The notes: generated by a model from the letters alone, not told the origin. Shown: positions 21,561 to 33,550, counted from the first letter of the stretch. The stretch is 64,000 nucleotides of DNA from Flaveria trinervia (GCA_025506515.1 CM046452.1:46813168-46877167); one strand, 5' to 3'. Numbers and translations are program-made.

Positions 21561-24491
21561 ACTTTCATGCTTTGCCCTTTCAAGGAACTCCGTAAGTGGA
21601 TCCGCAATGTTTTGATCAGTGTGAACTTTACGAATACATATCTTTCCTTTTTAACTTCATCCCTTATGTAGTTGAATCTCCACTCAATGTGTCTAGTCTT
21701 TTGATGTGCATGGGGTTTCTTGATTTGTGCAATCGCACCCTCGTTATGACAAAAGATTTCTAGGGGGTCTTAAATGGTAGGGACCACCCCTAGATCGGCG
21801 ATAAATTTCTTTATCCATGTAGACTCCTAAGCTGCCAATGAGGCGGTTATGTATTCGGATTCTGTAGTGGACAATGCTACCACGTCTTGTTTTGCACTCT
21901 TCCAGGACACTACTCTTCCATTCATAATGAAGACATACCCCAATTGTGATCGAGAATCATCTTGATTAGTTTGGAAACTCGCATCCGTGTAACCCTTTAC
22001 AACGAGTTTCTCTTCACCAGATCCATATATTAGAAACATATCCTTAGTCCTCCTAAGGTATTTCAATATACTTTTAACAACCATCCGATGGCTATTACCT
22101 GGATTCTGCTAATATCTGCTTGTCATGCTTAACGCGCATGACACGTCCGGTCTAGTGCATATCATCGCATACATGATGGATCCTATAGAAGACGCATATG
22201 GGATGTCCTTCATTCGATCTTGCTCATCCTTTGAGCTTGGACATTGAGATGAACTCAATATTGTCCCTCTTTTAATAGGTATGATACCTTTCTTAGGGTT
22301 TTCCATCTTGAACCTTTTCAAGATTTTATCAAAATATGCACTTTGGTTTAGACCTATCAACCGCCTCGATCTATCCCTATAGATCTTTATTTCCAAAATA
22401 TAGGCGGCTTCACCGAGATCTTTTATGGAAAAAACAACTTCCAAGCCAAGTTTTAACACCTTCCATGGTTGGAATATCATTTCCAAAAAGTAGTATGTCA
22501 TCAACATACAATAATAAGAATGTAATTATGCTCCCACTAGCCTTCTTATATACACAAGCCTCGTCAGCGTTCTTGATGAAACCAAAATTCTTGATCTCTT
22601 CATCAAAACGTTGATTCCAACTTCTCGATGCTTGTTTCAATCCATAGATTGATCTCTTTAACTTGCATACTTTATTAGAATGTTTTGGATCGACAAAACC
22701 ATCAGGCTGAACCATATGGATAGTCTCTTCGAGATGTCCATTAAGAAAAGCGGTTTTGACATCCATTTGCCAAATCTCATAGTCATAATATGCAGATATG
22801 CCAAATAATATCCTAATGGACTTTAGCATTGCCACAGGCGAGAAAGTTTCATCATAATCAACCCATTGAGTTTGAGTGAAACCTTTTTCTATAAGTCTTG
22901 CTTTGTAAGTATCCAAGTTTCCATGCATATCTGTTTTCTTCTTGAAAACCAACCTACACCCAAATGGTTTGGAGTTAAGTGGAGGGTCAACCAATTCCCA
23001 AACTTGGTTGTCATACATGGATTGCATCTCTACGTTCATGGCTTCCAGCCATTTGTGACAATCCAAATTGGACAATGCATCATGGTATGTAGTTGGTTTA
23101 TCGGAGTCAACCACATAGCATCCATTCATGAAAAATCCATATCTTTCAGGTGGAATGCTAACTCTACCAGATATGCGAACATTTTGTGTGTATTGATCAA
23201 CCTCTTGATCATCATCAACAACCTCTTGTTGATTGCTAGTGTCAACCAAACGTGTATCGGCTTGTGGATCTTGATCCTCATCAAATTCCACTGTACAATA
23301 CGTTATTCCTTCCATAAGGAACTTAGCTTCCAAGAACTCTGCCTTTCGAGCAATAAATACCTTTTGCTCTGTTGGATCAAAGAAGTAGGATCCTATACAT
23401 TCTTTAGGATATCCAACAAATATACACTCAGTGGATCGACTTTCCAACTTGTTTTGGGTGTTTAGCTTAACATAATCTTCACAACCCCATACTTTTAAAT
23501 ATGATAGTGATGGAACTCTTCCATGCCATATTTCAAAAGGTGTCGAATCCACTTTCTTGATCGGGGCCATATTCAAAATACGAGCCGTGGAGAGCAATGC
23601 GAAACCCCAAAATAATAGAAGTAATGAGCTTATAGCAATCATAGATCGAACCATATCCAATAGGGTTCGGTTTCTCCTTTCGGACACACCATTATGTTGT
23701 GGTGTTCCAGGTGGAGTAAGTTGTGAGATGATCCCACAACTTCTTAGATGATCCTGAAAAACCTCACTTAGTTATTCACCTCCTCTATTTGAACGACGAA
23801 CTTTGATAATTTTATTGAGTTGATTTTCTACTTCATTCTTGAAGATTTTAAATATTTCAAAAGCTTCATGTTTATGTGCCATCAAGTACACATAACCATA
23901 GTGACTATAATCGTCGATAAAGGTAATAACGTATCTTTCACCATTTCTAGTCATTGTCTTAAAAAGGACCACATACATCCGAATGTATGATTCCCAATAG
24001 TCTTTTGCCCTCTCGTTAGTACCACTAAAGGGCGACTTGGTCATCTTACCTTGTAAACAAGATTCACACTTATCAAATGAACCATTTTCATTTGTTTTCA
24101 AAAGACCATTCTTTTGAAGTGTTTGAATCCGATTCTTGTTTAGGTGACCAAGACGACAATGCCAAAGATAAGAATCACTTAAATCCATTTTAAGTTTCTT
24201 GGTGCTTGTTTGGTATAATGAGTTATTATAGGATGAATCATCATGAACCAATTCATAGATACCATTAAAAGGCATAGCTTTGAAATAAAATACATCATCC
24301 ATACAAACATAAATACCATTGTTTACCAACTTTAAATCATAACCACATTGTTTTAAAATGGAAACATAAATTATGTTCCTAGTCGAACTAGGAGCATACA
24401 AAATGTTCTTAAGAACAACTTCCAAACCATTTGAAAGTTTCAAAATATAGTCTTCTTGGGCTTCGACATCAACTTTTGCTCCGTTGCCCAT
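21561..24491 (-). pseudogene. Copia pol (integrase, RT, RNase H) of element B
   Basis: Integrase zinc block WHCRLGHLNKNRIQ with CESCLQGK; DDE core with IHSDVCGPF, FIDDYSHYGYVYL and GVSERRNRTLLDMVR; then CIFVGYPKE, RT blocks CRLVFKKKTDMHG, WQMDVKTAFLNGHL, SIYGLKQASRSWN and LLYVDDILLFGND, and RNase H GYTDASFQTNQDDSRSQLGYVF and ALSTTESEYI. The first catalytic Asp (IHSDVCG) is readable only in another frame: a lost base near 24001 and an extra T near 23972 shift out and back. Further stops lie at about 23770 and 21826, with frameshifts near 22410-22500 and 22090. RNase H blocks resemble Angela/BARE-type copia; this lineage call is inference. Confidence 0.85.
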
Positions 24492-25530
24492 TTAGAGACT
24501 TGTGTCTCCCTTCTTGAAATGCTTATTTCTTTTGAACCCCTGCAACAAATTGCAAATATGAGTTCCACATCCGGTATCCAATATCCATGTGTTTGAAGAA
24601 ATAACATTTAAACCAATGTGAATCATGAAAGTTGTACCTGAGGTTTGCCCAGCATCGCTCTTGTTTCTCAACTCTTTGAGATAGGTGGGACAATTCCTTT
24701 TCCAATGTCCTATCTCACCACACTCAAAGCATGGATCGTTCTCCATTACCTGAGGCTTCTTAAGCTTAGGCTTTGGAGGTTCCGCTTTAGCCTTCCCTTT
24801 CCCTTTGCTTTTGATGTACCCCTTTCCTTTGGCAACATTTGCCTTGGGATCAAGGAATGGCCTTTTATTATTGCCTCCCTCATTGATCGAGACACAGGTA
24901 GAACCTTTCTACCCATCCCTACCTCGGTTGTTTTGAGCGTTACGTGAAGCTCACCAATGCTCTTGTCCCACCCGTTCATATTGTAATTCATTATGAACGT
25001 CTCAAACCTTTTGGTTAGGCCATTAAGGATCAAATCTGTGGCCAACTCCTTTGAGATGAGAAAATTAAGCCTCTCGAGATGATCAACGTGGCTTTTCATG
25101 TTAAGAACATAAGATGATACCGATTGGGTTCTTCCATGCGACACGCATGAAGTGCTCGAACAGTTTCGAAGCGCTCTACCCTAGCTTGTTGAAAGAACAT
25201 TTCCTTCAATTGGGTAATTGTGTCATATGCCCCATGATGCTCCAAGTCCTTTTGGAGTTCGGGAATCATAGTTCTCAACATGAAGCAGGAAACCTGCATG
25301 GAATCCTTAGTGTATTGAAGCCAATCGTTATAGGCCTCAACATCCTCAGGGTCGGGTTGGTCAGGAATGGGATCGTCAAGGACATAGGCCTTTTTTTCTT
25401 GCTTGAGAACAATTCTCAAGTTTCAAAACCAGTCCATAAAGTTATTATGGTTAAGACTATCCCTTTCTAAGATGGTTCTAAGTGATAGTGTATGGACGGT
25501 TGGGGTGGTAGCATTATTGTTAGCGGCCAT
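24492..25530 (-). pseudogene. Copia gag and protease of element B
   Basis: The start at 25528-25530 gives MAANNNATTPTVHTLSLRTI. The gag domain shows NLRIVLKQEKKAYVLDDPIP, SMQVSCFMLRTMIPELQKDL and ERFETVRALHACRM, then VSSYVLNMKSHVDHLERLNF in another frame. A CCHC knuckle (CFECGEIGHWKRNC) lies near 24700-24740 and a protease-like WILDTGCGTHIC near 24560-24600. A TGA early in gag (about 25425), a frameshift near 25100 and stops at 24746 and 24491 break it. Confidence 0.8.
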
Positions 25531-26824
25531 TTCTACAAAATTACAAAGTTCATATTAGTATTTCTGAAAAAATTTCATTTTAATCATTAATACCCTTTAC
25601 ATGTCTCATAGACAATTAATAATTAAAATCTAGAATCCAACGTTACATTTAAATGATGGTTAGGTGACCCTTATCCCATTATTTAAATTAACAAGGTAGT
25701 CAACATTTGACAATTGCAACCTATTGCAACTTCTAGCTTTATGGGATCGGTTAAACATCTTATGTTTAGTTGCCATGTAAAATCCCATCAACACCATTGT
25801 ACGCCATGCTTCGATGACCCTATGCACATGGTTTCCAATTCAAGTCGTCCTACTTACACACGCGTGTGAGTTTACACATACATGTGGTTAGGTGGCCTTT
25901 ATCCCACAAATATGTTAAGCCCACCTCAAACACACAAGTTCCCTAGAAGTGGTTAGGTGACCTTTATCCACAAATAGTTTACAGTGATTCGAGTGTCGTG
26001 TAAAAGGATGGTGTTTAACTTGTTTCCAAAGGGATTTTAGTTTTCATTAATTCTAGTTATGAAAACTCCATGTACCTTGTATTCGCATGCTTTCAAATAC
26101 ATGGTGCCCTATGGTTCTTTTTAATAAAACCTCTTTTATTTTGAAATCATTAATCCTTTTAATAACTTTTATTAACATATTAATGATTAAGAACCATGAA
26201 AATTCAGCTTGTTATGATTATTTATTAAGATTGTTAAGCATATCCACATATCAAACAATCAACATAAAATGGATAATTAAACAAGCATATACAAAACAAC
26301 CACATGTGCATAACCATAGCCACTTAGGTGACCAAACTTGTTTGCCATCACAAGTGTGGTCATAAGGTCTTTTCTAAGGGTTAATAACAACACAAAGATA
26401 GGATCTCCAAAGACCCCCACTTGAAATTGCATCCAAATGCTTCAAGTCCTTCTCTTTGTTTCTTCCTTTTATGCTTCCAACTTGTTCATCTTCTTTTACA
26501 AAATTTATATCCTAATACAAAATTTTCTAATAAAAGAAAATACACCTAATCTATTTATTACATCACCATTGAATGAATAAATAAATTACAACAATATACA
26601 AGCACAAAAGAAAAAATATTACAACCCATAATGAATGAAATCAACCAAAATAAATCATCCATCCAAAACCAAATCAACACAAGGTCAAGGCTAGGTTATG
26701 CACCAATATGAAACATCATATACAACATACAAGAACCAAAATAAATCCCTATTTAACCTTAAATTTTCAGCCAACATAAACCAAGAATTTAGGGTGTTTT
26801 TGTCCAAACAAAACACAATCAACC
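25531..26824 (-). other. Leader of element B, cut by A1
   Basis: About 1.3 kb without coding. It carries three copies of a 20-bp motif (GGATAAAGG.CACCTAACC in element sense) at 25658-25678, 25886-25906 and 25951-25970. No primer-binding site is left; it was lost with the 5' LTR end when A1 inserted and the region was deleted. The last bases before A1 are caacc (26820-26824). Confidence 0.65.
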
Positions 26825-27100
26825 TGTTAGGATCATGTATTCAAATGAAATACAAACTAATTAACGTGTAGACCAAACCAAATAGTGCGGAATCCTATTT
26901 GATTGGCGATCCAATCAGTGAGAACACATGTAGAAACAATAAGATATTGTATCTAACGTTAAGAATCGATTGGGAATCGATCAGCAACGTTCTGTGAACT
27001 TGGAGTACAAACTTGGAGGCTTCTGGATGGCTAGGGTACGTCTGGAATTGAATAGGAATGAATGCTCCTTAATTGTTACATTTTTCCACGAATTAAGTGG

Positions 27101-27108
27101 TATTTATA
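27101..27108 (-). promoter_or_regulatory. TATA box of the A1 3' LTR
   Basis: TATAAATA in element sense, about 10 bases downstream of the word array, as in the other family A LTRs. Confidence 0.7.
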
Positions 27109-27119
27109 GGTTAAGGTTG

Positions 27120-27335
27120 CTCATTCGGGTGACTGAACATTAGCATGGTTCAGTCGTGCGATTGATCCATGCGTTTGATCCATTCGCATGACAGAGCTTT
27201 CAGTCGTGCGACTGAGTTAGACGCATGAAGTTGTTCAGGCGTATGGACTATTTAGGCGCATGAGCACTTAGTCGCATGGCCATTCGGACGCCTGAACACT
27301 GTTGGGGCGCATGGTCCAGTCAGACGCATGAGAAC
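27120..27335. repeat. CAGTCG/CGACTG word array in the A1 LTR
   Basis: About twelve degenerate words (CAGTCGTGCGACTG, CATTCGCATGA, GGCGCATG and others) immediately upstream of the TATA box in element sense. Confidence 0.75.
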
Positions 27336-27564
27336 TTCACTTCACCAAGTTTGAGTGTATTTAACATTATAACATTATGTATAACACTTCAAACAATCAC
27401 AAACCTATATAATTACGTCAATATGCGTTAATCAACTCATTAATGAAATATTTAAACATTATAAACACAACTAAATATTTGTATTTCATTAAGTACCCAA
27501 TTGTTACATAAGTGTAAGACATATTACATTCAGATCAGGATCTAGGTACATATATGTATCAACA

Positions 27565-27581
27565 AACTCCCCCTTGGACCT
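27565..27581 (-). other. Polypurine tract of A1
   Basis: AGGTCCAAGGGGGAGTT in element sense touches the LTR start. The same sequence precedes the LTR at 49825, and a variant (AAGGAGGAGTT) precedes that at 58152. Confidence 0.85.
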
Positions 27582-27589
27582 AGATCTAT

Positions 27590-30500
27590 CTAATGTCTTA
27601 CCTTTTGCATCACCTCTTCATACTTCTTGTACTTTTCCTCTCTTGTGACTCCTGCATGTATCTCGAACGCAAAGCAGAGTCTTATGACATTTTGGAATTG
27701 GAGAGCTTGTATAATATCTTGCGGGTCATAGAATAGTGGCCACTTGTATAATGTATAGACATCATTATCAGACAAGTTAGTAAGCCACATTGGTTCAAAC
27801 ACCCTGATGGTATCCATTTGTCCCTCTTTATTTAAAACTATGACCGCCTCCCCGGTTCTCCAATCATAGTACCACCACTTAAAGTGTGAAGTGAAGTCCT
27901 GTGGCATTTCCCTAAGAGGGATTCTAGACATTGTTCTTGGGGGGCTCCACTTCAGCACTATCTTGGGCTTACCAGTGATGGAGTCAACTTCGGATTGTCT
28001 GATATACCTCGTAGGTTGTTGAGGTTTGATGTTGATCCACCTGGTGTGGTACTCTTTCTTTAGGGCAGCCTCAAACAGCCTGACATCTTCCTTGGGTCAG
28101 CATATAATAACTTCAATTTCACCAGCTGGTTAAGCTCAAAACCAGGTAGAGTCTTTAGATCATGTGGAAATCTAAAGTACTCTATGCCCTTTTCCCTCTT
28201 TATTGCATAAACATTTAGATCCTCGAAATGTGCCCACGCAATAATCCTGCCTGACACCTTATGATGTTTCTTCACTCTGTAGAGTTTGGTGTAGACATTC
28301 TGTTTAGGAGCTGCGCATTGGGCTCGGATTTCTTCAAAACAAGCAGCCCATTCTGCCTTTCTGATATCAACATTGTCGTTTGAGGCTTGGGCTTTTCCTT
28401 CAATCTTCTCAGACTCCTGCTCCATCTGATCCAATACCTCAAATGTATCACTGACTAGGGATTCACCCAGATTGGGGACCACATTTCCCTTGTTGTTAGC
28501 GTACTAAGGATAGTGCTCTTCTGTGATGTCTTCAATCTCTATCTCATCAATGTCATTTAGCTCTTCTTCACTGATAGACTCATAAGTTGGAGCATCCTTA
28601 ATGATCTCAACTGGGTTCAACTCCAACATTTCAGCCAGTTGCTCATTTGAAAGATCATGAATTATTTCCCCTTCTTCAGGGGTATAGCTCACAGATCTCC
28701 TGACGATCCGTTGCAGATCAAGAATCATAGTCAATTGAGTCTTGATTTGCTGAAGGGGAGCAACATCAAATTTGTCCCTTTGAAAGTTTGGATCTGCTTG
28801 TTGTAAACATGTAACACGTCAAACATTAGTTAATAATCAAGACAGAATTACATTAATCTTAATATATACATCAATGCATAAGTTTAATACACGATTCAAG
28901 TACAAAGGCTATCAAATACATAATCATATAATCATTACTTTTATCTTGAATCGCTGGATCATTACTTGGTGGGGCAGAAGAGGAAGCTTGTTGGTCTTGA
29001 TTTCTCTTTGATCTTCTTTCTTGACCCTGAGCTGAGGCTGATGCAGCTGCATCTCCTCCTTCATCATCATCATCCTCCTGCCTGGCCTCTGTTCTTTCTT
29101 CCTCATCCCCTTCATCATCATCACTCTCTTCATCTTCATCCTCATCATCATCTACACCCTCATCACCATCTCCTTCTTTTATCTTCAGAGGCTCATCTTT
29201 AGTTCCTTTGAGCTTGAGCATGATAGACTTTTTAGCATCCTCCAACTCCTAAATCTTCTTTTCTGAATTGACTCTGTGCTCTTGGAGTTGGGAAATCTCT
29301 TCACTCTGAGCAGCCATTTGCTGTGCCTGCTACTCAATCAGCTGATCCTGCTGAGAGATCTGCTGGAACTGTTCAGCTGTGAGATCTGCCAACTGACGAA
29401 TCTGTGCAGTCTTCTCGTCATTGGCTGCTAACAGGTGCATCACCATACGGTTTAGCGCTGATAGTTGTTCCTCTACCCCAATGGGAGGTAGAGATTATCC
29501 ATATAGGTGGGTGGGATGTGATGATGGCCCGGCTTGGTGGCCAGTGGTAGTAGTGGTGGCAGTGGTGAAGATTGGGTTAGGTCTAGATGATAGTGGTGGT
29601 GATGTAGGTGTGAATGATATAGTGGTGGATGGGATATATGTAGTGGTAGGGGGTGTGGGAATGGTAGTGGTTGCTGTGGAGGTGGTTGTGGTGGTGGTTG
29701 TGGTTGTAGAGGTGGTTATGGTGGTGGCTATGGCTGTAGAGGTGGTTATGGTTGTGGTTGAGGTAGTGGGTGGTATGGTAGATGTAGTGGGTGCTGTGGT
29801 GGTGATGAAGGTGAGCCGTCTCTTCTTCTTCTTCATCCTATTGGGTTGAGCCATCCTCTTCTTCCTCGACCCAGTCGAGGTGGATGCTCCCCCTAGGATA
29901 CGGCTGGATGGATCTGGAGCATAGGTCGGGTCAGCGACAGTCTCTCCCGATCCACTAGGCGTTCACCAACCGCCGGAGTCCGTGTTCTGTGCGAACGACT
30001 TTGCTTCCCACAGTCCTAGTCAGTGGCTCCTCATCCGACTCCTCATCATCCTCACCAGGTATAAAATCCTGGTGAAACCCAGCCGACTCTGCTGTATCTC
30101 CAGTGGGGGTAGATACTGGAGGTGTACTATAAGTCGTTGTGCCCCTCGGTGAAATGGGCATGGCATCTCCAGCATCCCTGCTGTCATCATCATCAGAGTC
30201 ATCGGAGGGTAGAGCAATATGCTCACATCAGAATCACTATCATCGTGACGCCACTTCCTCCGAGCTGGCACCACATAGTCCTCACGGGCCAGATGCCCGA
30301 ATAGTCTCCTGACAGAGGGTTTCACCTGCTTTCCCCTGTACACCTTCATCCGGCCTAAGGTGGTATCATCCATCACCTTAAGCACTACTGCATCGTCCTT
30401 CTCCTTCGGCAGGGAGGGAGCTTCTGGTCTATAATCATCTGCATGAATCGGGGGTACATGCAGAAGCCCTCCTTCTCTTTCCCCTCAATGTTCTCCACTA

Positions 30501-31050
30501 AGTAGGAGAAAATCATCCTGGAGAAGCTGAATGGATGGTTCAGCACCAACGCTACATAGGCGTTCTAGATCTGATCCGACAGCTCATCAAATCCTCCCTT
30601 CCTGGACGCTATGAACTTTAGCAGTACGTGAGCAAGGTACTTGAACTGGGGACACAGGTTGCTCTTGTTGAGCACCCCAGCTTTGATGTCCCTAGAGTAC
30701 TTAGCTCGAAGAAAACATCCTCTGATAGTAAGGGGGTGTAGTCTAGTAGGACAGTCAGCATCTTCCCCCAACTGCAGCACAATCCTGAGATCTTCCTCTG
30801 TGATCTCAATCGCCTCTCCAAAGATAGTACTCCTGATACAGTGAGGCTTAGAAGATCGGTCAACTACTGCACCTTCCCAGAAGCCCTTCTGTATAGAACG
30901 ATATGGAGTACATGGTGCAGATATAGCATGTGCAATTCTCGATCTCGTTAGAAAGGTGATAATGCCAGAAAAGTCTGAATCATTTCTGGATGTCAGATCT
31001 AGATGAGCACATATATTGTGCTTCATACTCATTGTCCATCGACTTGCCAT
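27590..31050 (-). pseudogene. ORF3 (env-position ORF) of A1, nearly full length but broken
   Basis: The ATG at 31048-31050 directly follows an ACAG. Order of parts: N-terminal domain (KHNICAHLD, RIAHAISAPCTPYRS, LHPLTIRGCFLR, NKSNLCPQFKYLAHVLLK) to about 30400; acidic stretch with RRKWRHDDSDSD; Thr/Pro-rich linker (29854-29495); Gln/Glu-rich predicted coiled coil (about 29480-29230); long Asp/Glu run (29180-29050); an intron (28794-28938); and a C-terminal domain with TQLTMILDLQ, YTPEEGEIIHDL, KREKGIEYFRFPHDLK, HFKWWYYDWRTGEAVIVL and LYKWPLFYDPQD. A CAG-to-TAG change at about 30565 and frameshifts near 30400 and 30160 and several stops break it. SIRE-1 also has a coiled-coil ORF here. Function unknown. 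Confidence 0.75.
28794..28938 (-). other. Predicted intron in ORF3 of A1
   Basis: GTAATG donor at 28938 and CAG acceptor at 28794-28796, 145 bp and AT-rich. Removing it joins a Lys codon to an Asn codon in frame. The A2 copy has an intron at the same site and phase (56749-56885). Confidence 0.65.
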
Positions 31051-31129
31051 CTGTTACACAATGAAAGTAAACATTAGTATCCATATGCTAAGAATGTCTT
31101 GAATCACTTGGACTTGACAAACTTTCTTT

Positions 31130-31350
31130 TCTGTCATGCGAATGAGGTTGTGCGACTGAGATCAAGTCGTGCGCATTAGCAGTGCGATTGAACTTCAGTC
31201 GTGCGAATTAACCCATACGTATGACTGAGTGTGCTATTAGACTCATGCGTATGTGAACTTATGCGGTTACACCAGTCATGCGACTGAACTCATACGCATG
31301 GTTCAGTCGTGCGACTGAGGTTCAGCAACCTGTCCATTCGCATGTTGTTC
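31130..31350. repeat. CAGTCG/CGACTG word array upstream of ORF3, A1
   Basis: Word array within 80 bases upstream of the ORF3 ATG, at the same place as 785-1040 in A0 and 54430-54665 in A2. Confidence 0.75.
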
Positions 31351-31739
31351 TGACTGTTCAATTCAAATTCATTTTTTTTTCAATTTTGATTTTTAGACTT
31401 CGTGCTCTGGTTCATTAGACTCGCAATCCATTATTTTAACACCTAACATCTTTAATTTCATATGTTTACGTCGTTTAGTCAGGTTATCTGAACACAAATG
31501 TTACGGTTTTCTAAGGAGTCCGATTGTCCAGATTATGTATCAATTTGAGTGATATAACAATGGTTCTGCGCCGCAAATTACCTGTAAGATCAGTGAAAAT
31601 GGTCAGTGCTCGAGAATCAAGAATTTATGATGATCAAATGAAATTTGGGCAGAGTAAAGTTAGTCATGCGAATTAGGGCAAATTTTGGAGTGGTGATTCT
31701 CTACGACCGATTCACCCTCTATTTATACTTAGCCTAAAT

Positions 31740-32000
31740 TCAATCGTACGACTGGGCTAATACGCATATTTCATTTGGGCGAATGGGCCTTAGTCGTGCG
31801 ATTGGTTCAGTTGGCCCCCTTCAGTCGTCCGACTGAAGTACAGTCGTGCGACTTACTCATTTGTTCGCTCTGAAACATCCGACTAGTTCATTCGCATGGG
31901 CCATTCGGTTGTATGGTCCATACTCATGGTCCATTTGTATGAATAGCTCTCATTCGCATGATAAGTCCATACTCATGGTCCATTCATGCGAATGGGTCAG
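31740..32000. repeat. Second word array in the A1 spacer
   Basis: Counterpart of 1345-1790 (A0) and 53750-54065 (A2). Words here often read CATTCGCATG or GGTCCATTCG. Confidence 0.7.
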
Positions 32001-32079
32001 ACTTATGAAATTTTCTGCATTTCTTACCATTTGCCATTTAAACCTTCTTTAAGCTTTAGAATTTACATTATGCACATTT

Positions 32080-32182
32080 GATCATCTCAAACATGATCCT
32101 TTTTATCTTGAAACACTTTGGATCACCTCAGACGTGACCCATTTATCTTTTGAAGACACATGTGGTCATCTCAGACATGACC
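32080..32182 (-). other. Triplet of H2 hairpins, A1 spacer
   Basis: Inverted repeats at 32080-32098 (GATCAT/ATGATC, loop CTCAAAC), 32121-32139 (GATCAC/GTGACC, one mismatch) and 32164-32182 (GGTCAT/ATGACC). The loop is otherwise CTCAGAC as in A0. Confidence 0.7.
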
Positions 32183-32743
32183 CTTTTAGGTGAATTAAAA
32201 CCTTACTGAATTCCAAGATGTAGTCCGACAACAATTAAGCTGAAATGACTAAATAAATTGAAAATTAAGCTAAAGAAAAAAAATTAAACTTGGTTTTAAC
32301 CTTTTGTGAGAGGTAAATCCGAAGATAGAAATCTACTAGATTCGCTTCTGGAATAGGCAGCTTCTATTTAGTTTGACCATAGCTGGACCAAATCAATTTT
32401 GGAATCATACAGGCAAGTCAGATTATTTGGGACAAGTTAGTTAATACCTTTGATGCTCTTACTTTGTTATTCATCTAGAGTCATTTAGCAAATTTAGGAA
32501 ATCATACTAGTACTATTAGGTACTCACACTGATTTGAACTTTCAAGAATTCTAGCCACAGCGATTGTCCGTATACTTGTCCTTTTAAATCCATACACAGA
32601 TTTTCAACACAAATGTTTGTTTCAACAAGCATTTGTGGATCCCACACTCATGTGGTAATCAACATTCTTCAGGAGATTTTTGAGCGGTCTAAGGGTAGAG
32701 TGCAAGAAGAGACTATTCTTAGAACATTCAAAGAGAAGCCTAT

Positions 32744-32862
32744 CCTCAGGTCAGTGCCATCGCACAGCAGAGAGGCGGCAAACAACAATGAGTTCTAGAA
32801 TATATAGGTTATGCTTATCCTCAGGTCAGTGCCACCGCACAACAGAGAGGCACATAACCTAT
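32744..32862 (-). other. Pair of H1 hairpins, A1 spacer, with long outer stem
   Basis: Units at 32744-32775 and 32819-32850 with arms CCTC/GAGG and GTGC/GCAC; the second loop is CACC instead of CATC. The second unit is enclosed by a perfect 10-bp inverted repeat, ATAGGTTATG (32804-32813) with CATAACCTAT (32853-32862). Confidence 0.75.
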
Positions 32863-33408
32863 CTTCTTGTTTGAGCAACTTTTCTTCTTTTTGCACAGAT
32901 CTCCCCAACAACATCGGTCATCAGTTTGATTGTATTTTCATTTTTTTATGTGCTTTTGCTCATGCTTTGGTCTTACGCACACTTTTGTGGCGTTTATTTT
33001 GCTCGTCACCCCTTATTGGAATCTTGTTGATCGTGTTAACCAGGGATAAGGTGTTGCCCACAACTAGTCAAACATTTTAGTTTAATCTTGAGATCACCAA
33101 AAAGGTCTAGTCATCTATTGTGTTGAATCTACTAACATATCATCTGTGGTCTAGCAACCTCTAGGTCTACTTTCTTGTGTTACCTTAGTAGTAGCTAGCT
33201 CATCTATCATATTTCCTGTTATATTGCTCAGACTACACAGACTTGTACTTGAATTTCGCATCCTTTTCAATTTTGAATTTTAAAGTCCCAAATAGTTTGT
33301 ACCTGTGTACTATCATATTCCAAAGTATTTGAATCGGTATCACAGATACGATCTACCTTCTGTTAGCTAGCCTTTTTTTTAATTTTAATAATGTTACTGG
33401 CTGACCTA

Positions 33409-33423
33409 TTCTCCCCCTAAAAT
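33409..33423 (-). other. Central polypurine tract-like site, A1
   Basis: AGGGGGAGAAT in element sense about 130 bases after the pol stop, as in A0 and A2. Confidence 0.45.
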
Positions 33424-33550
33424 TCTAAAATAATAACCGATTTACATATTTTAGGATTTTAATAGACAGCTAAATAACCTGAATTTAATTTAAAACAAAA
33501 TAGAATAACTAAATAAAATAAAACCAAAAAATAGACTAAATTGTATCGGA

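Larger units (their letters stand above)
26825..27564 (-). mobile_element. 3' LTR of element A1
   Basis: 740 bp; in element sense TGTTGATACATATATG to GATCCTAACA. It contains a TATA box (27101-27108) and a word array (27120-27335) and is preceded by the polypurine tract at 27565-27581. It aligns along its full length with 49825-50554. Confidence 0.9.

Noticed and set aside
22866..23465. 199-codon plus-strand open frame.
   Set aside because: It lies opposite the RT region of B, which has clear RT motifs on the minus strand; the plus-strand translation shows no motif.
29421..29849. 142-codon plus-strand open frame rich in Val and Gly.
   Set aside because: It is the reverse strand of the Thr/Pro-rich linker of ORF3; low-complexity codons keep it open.
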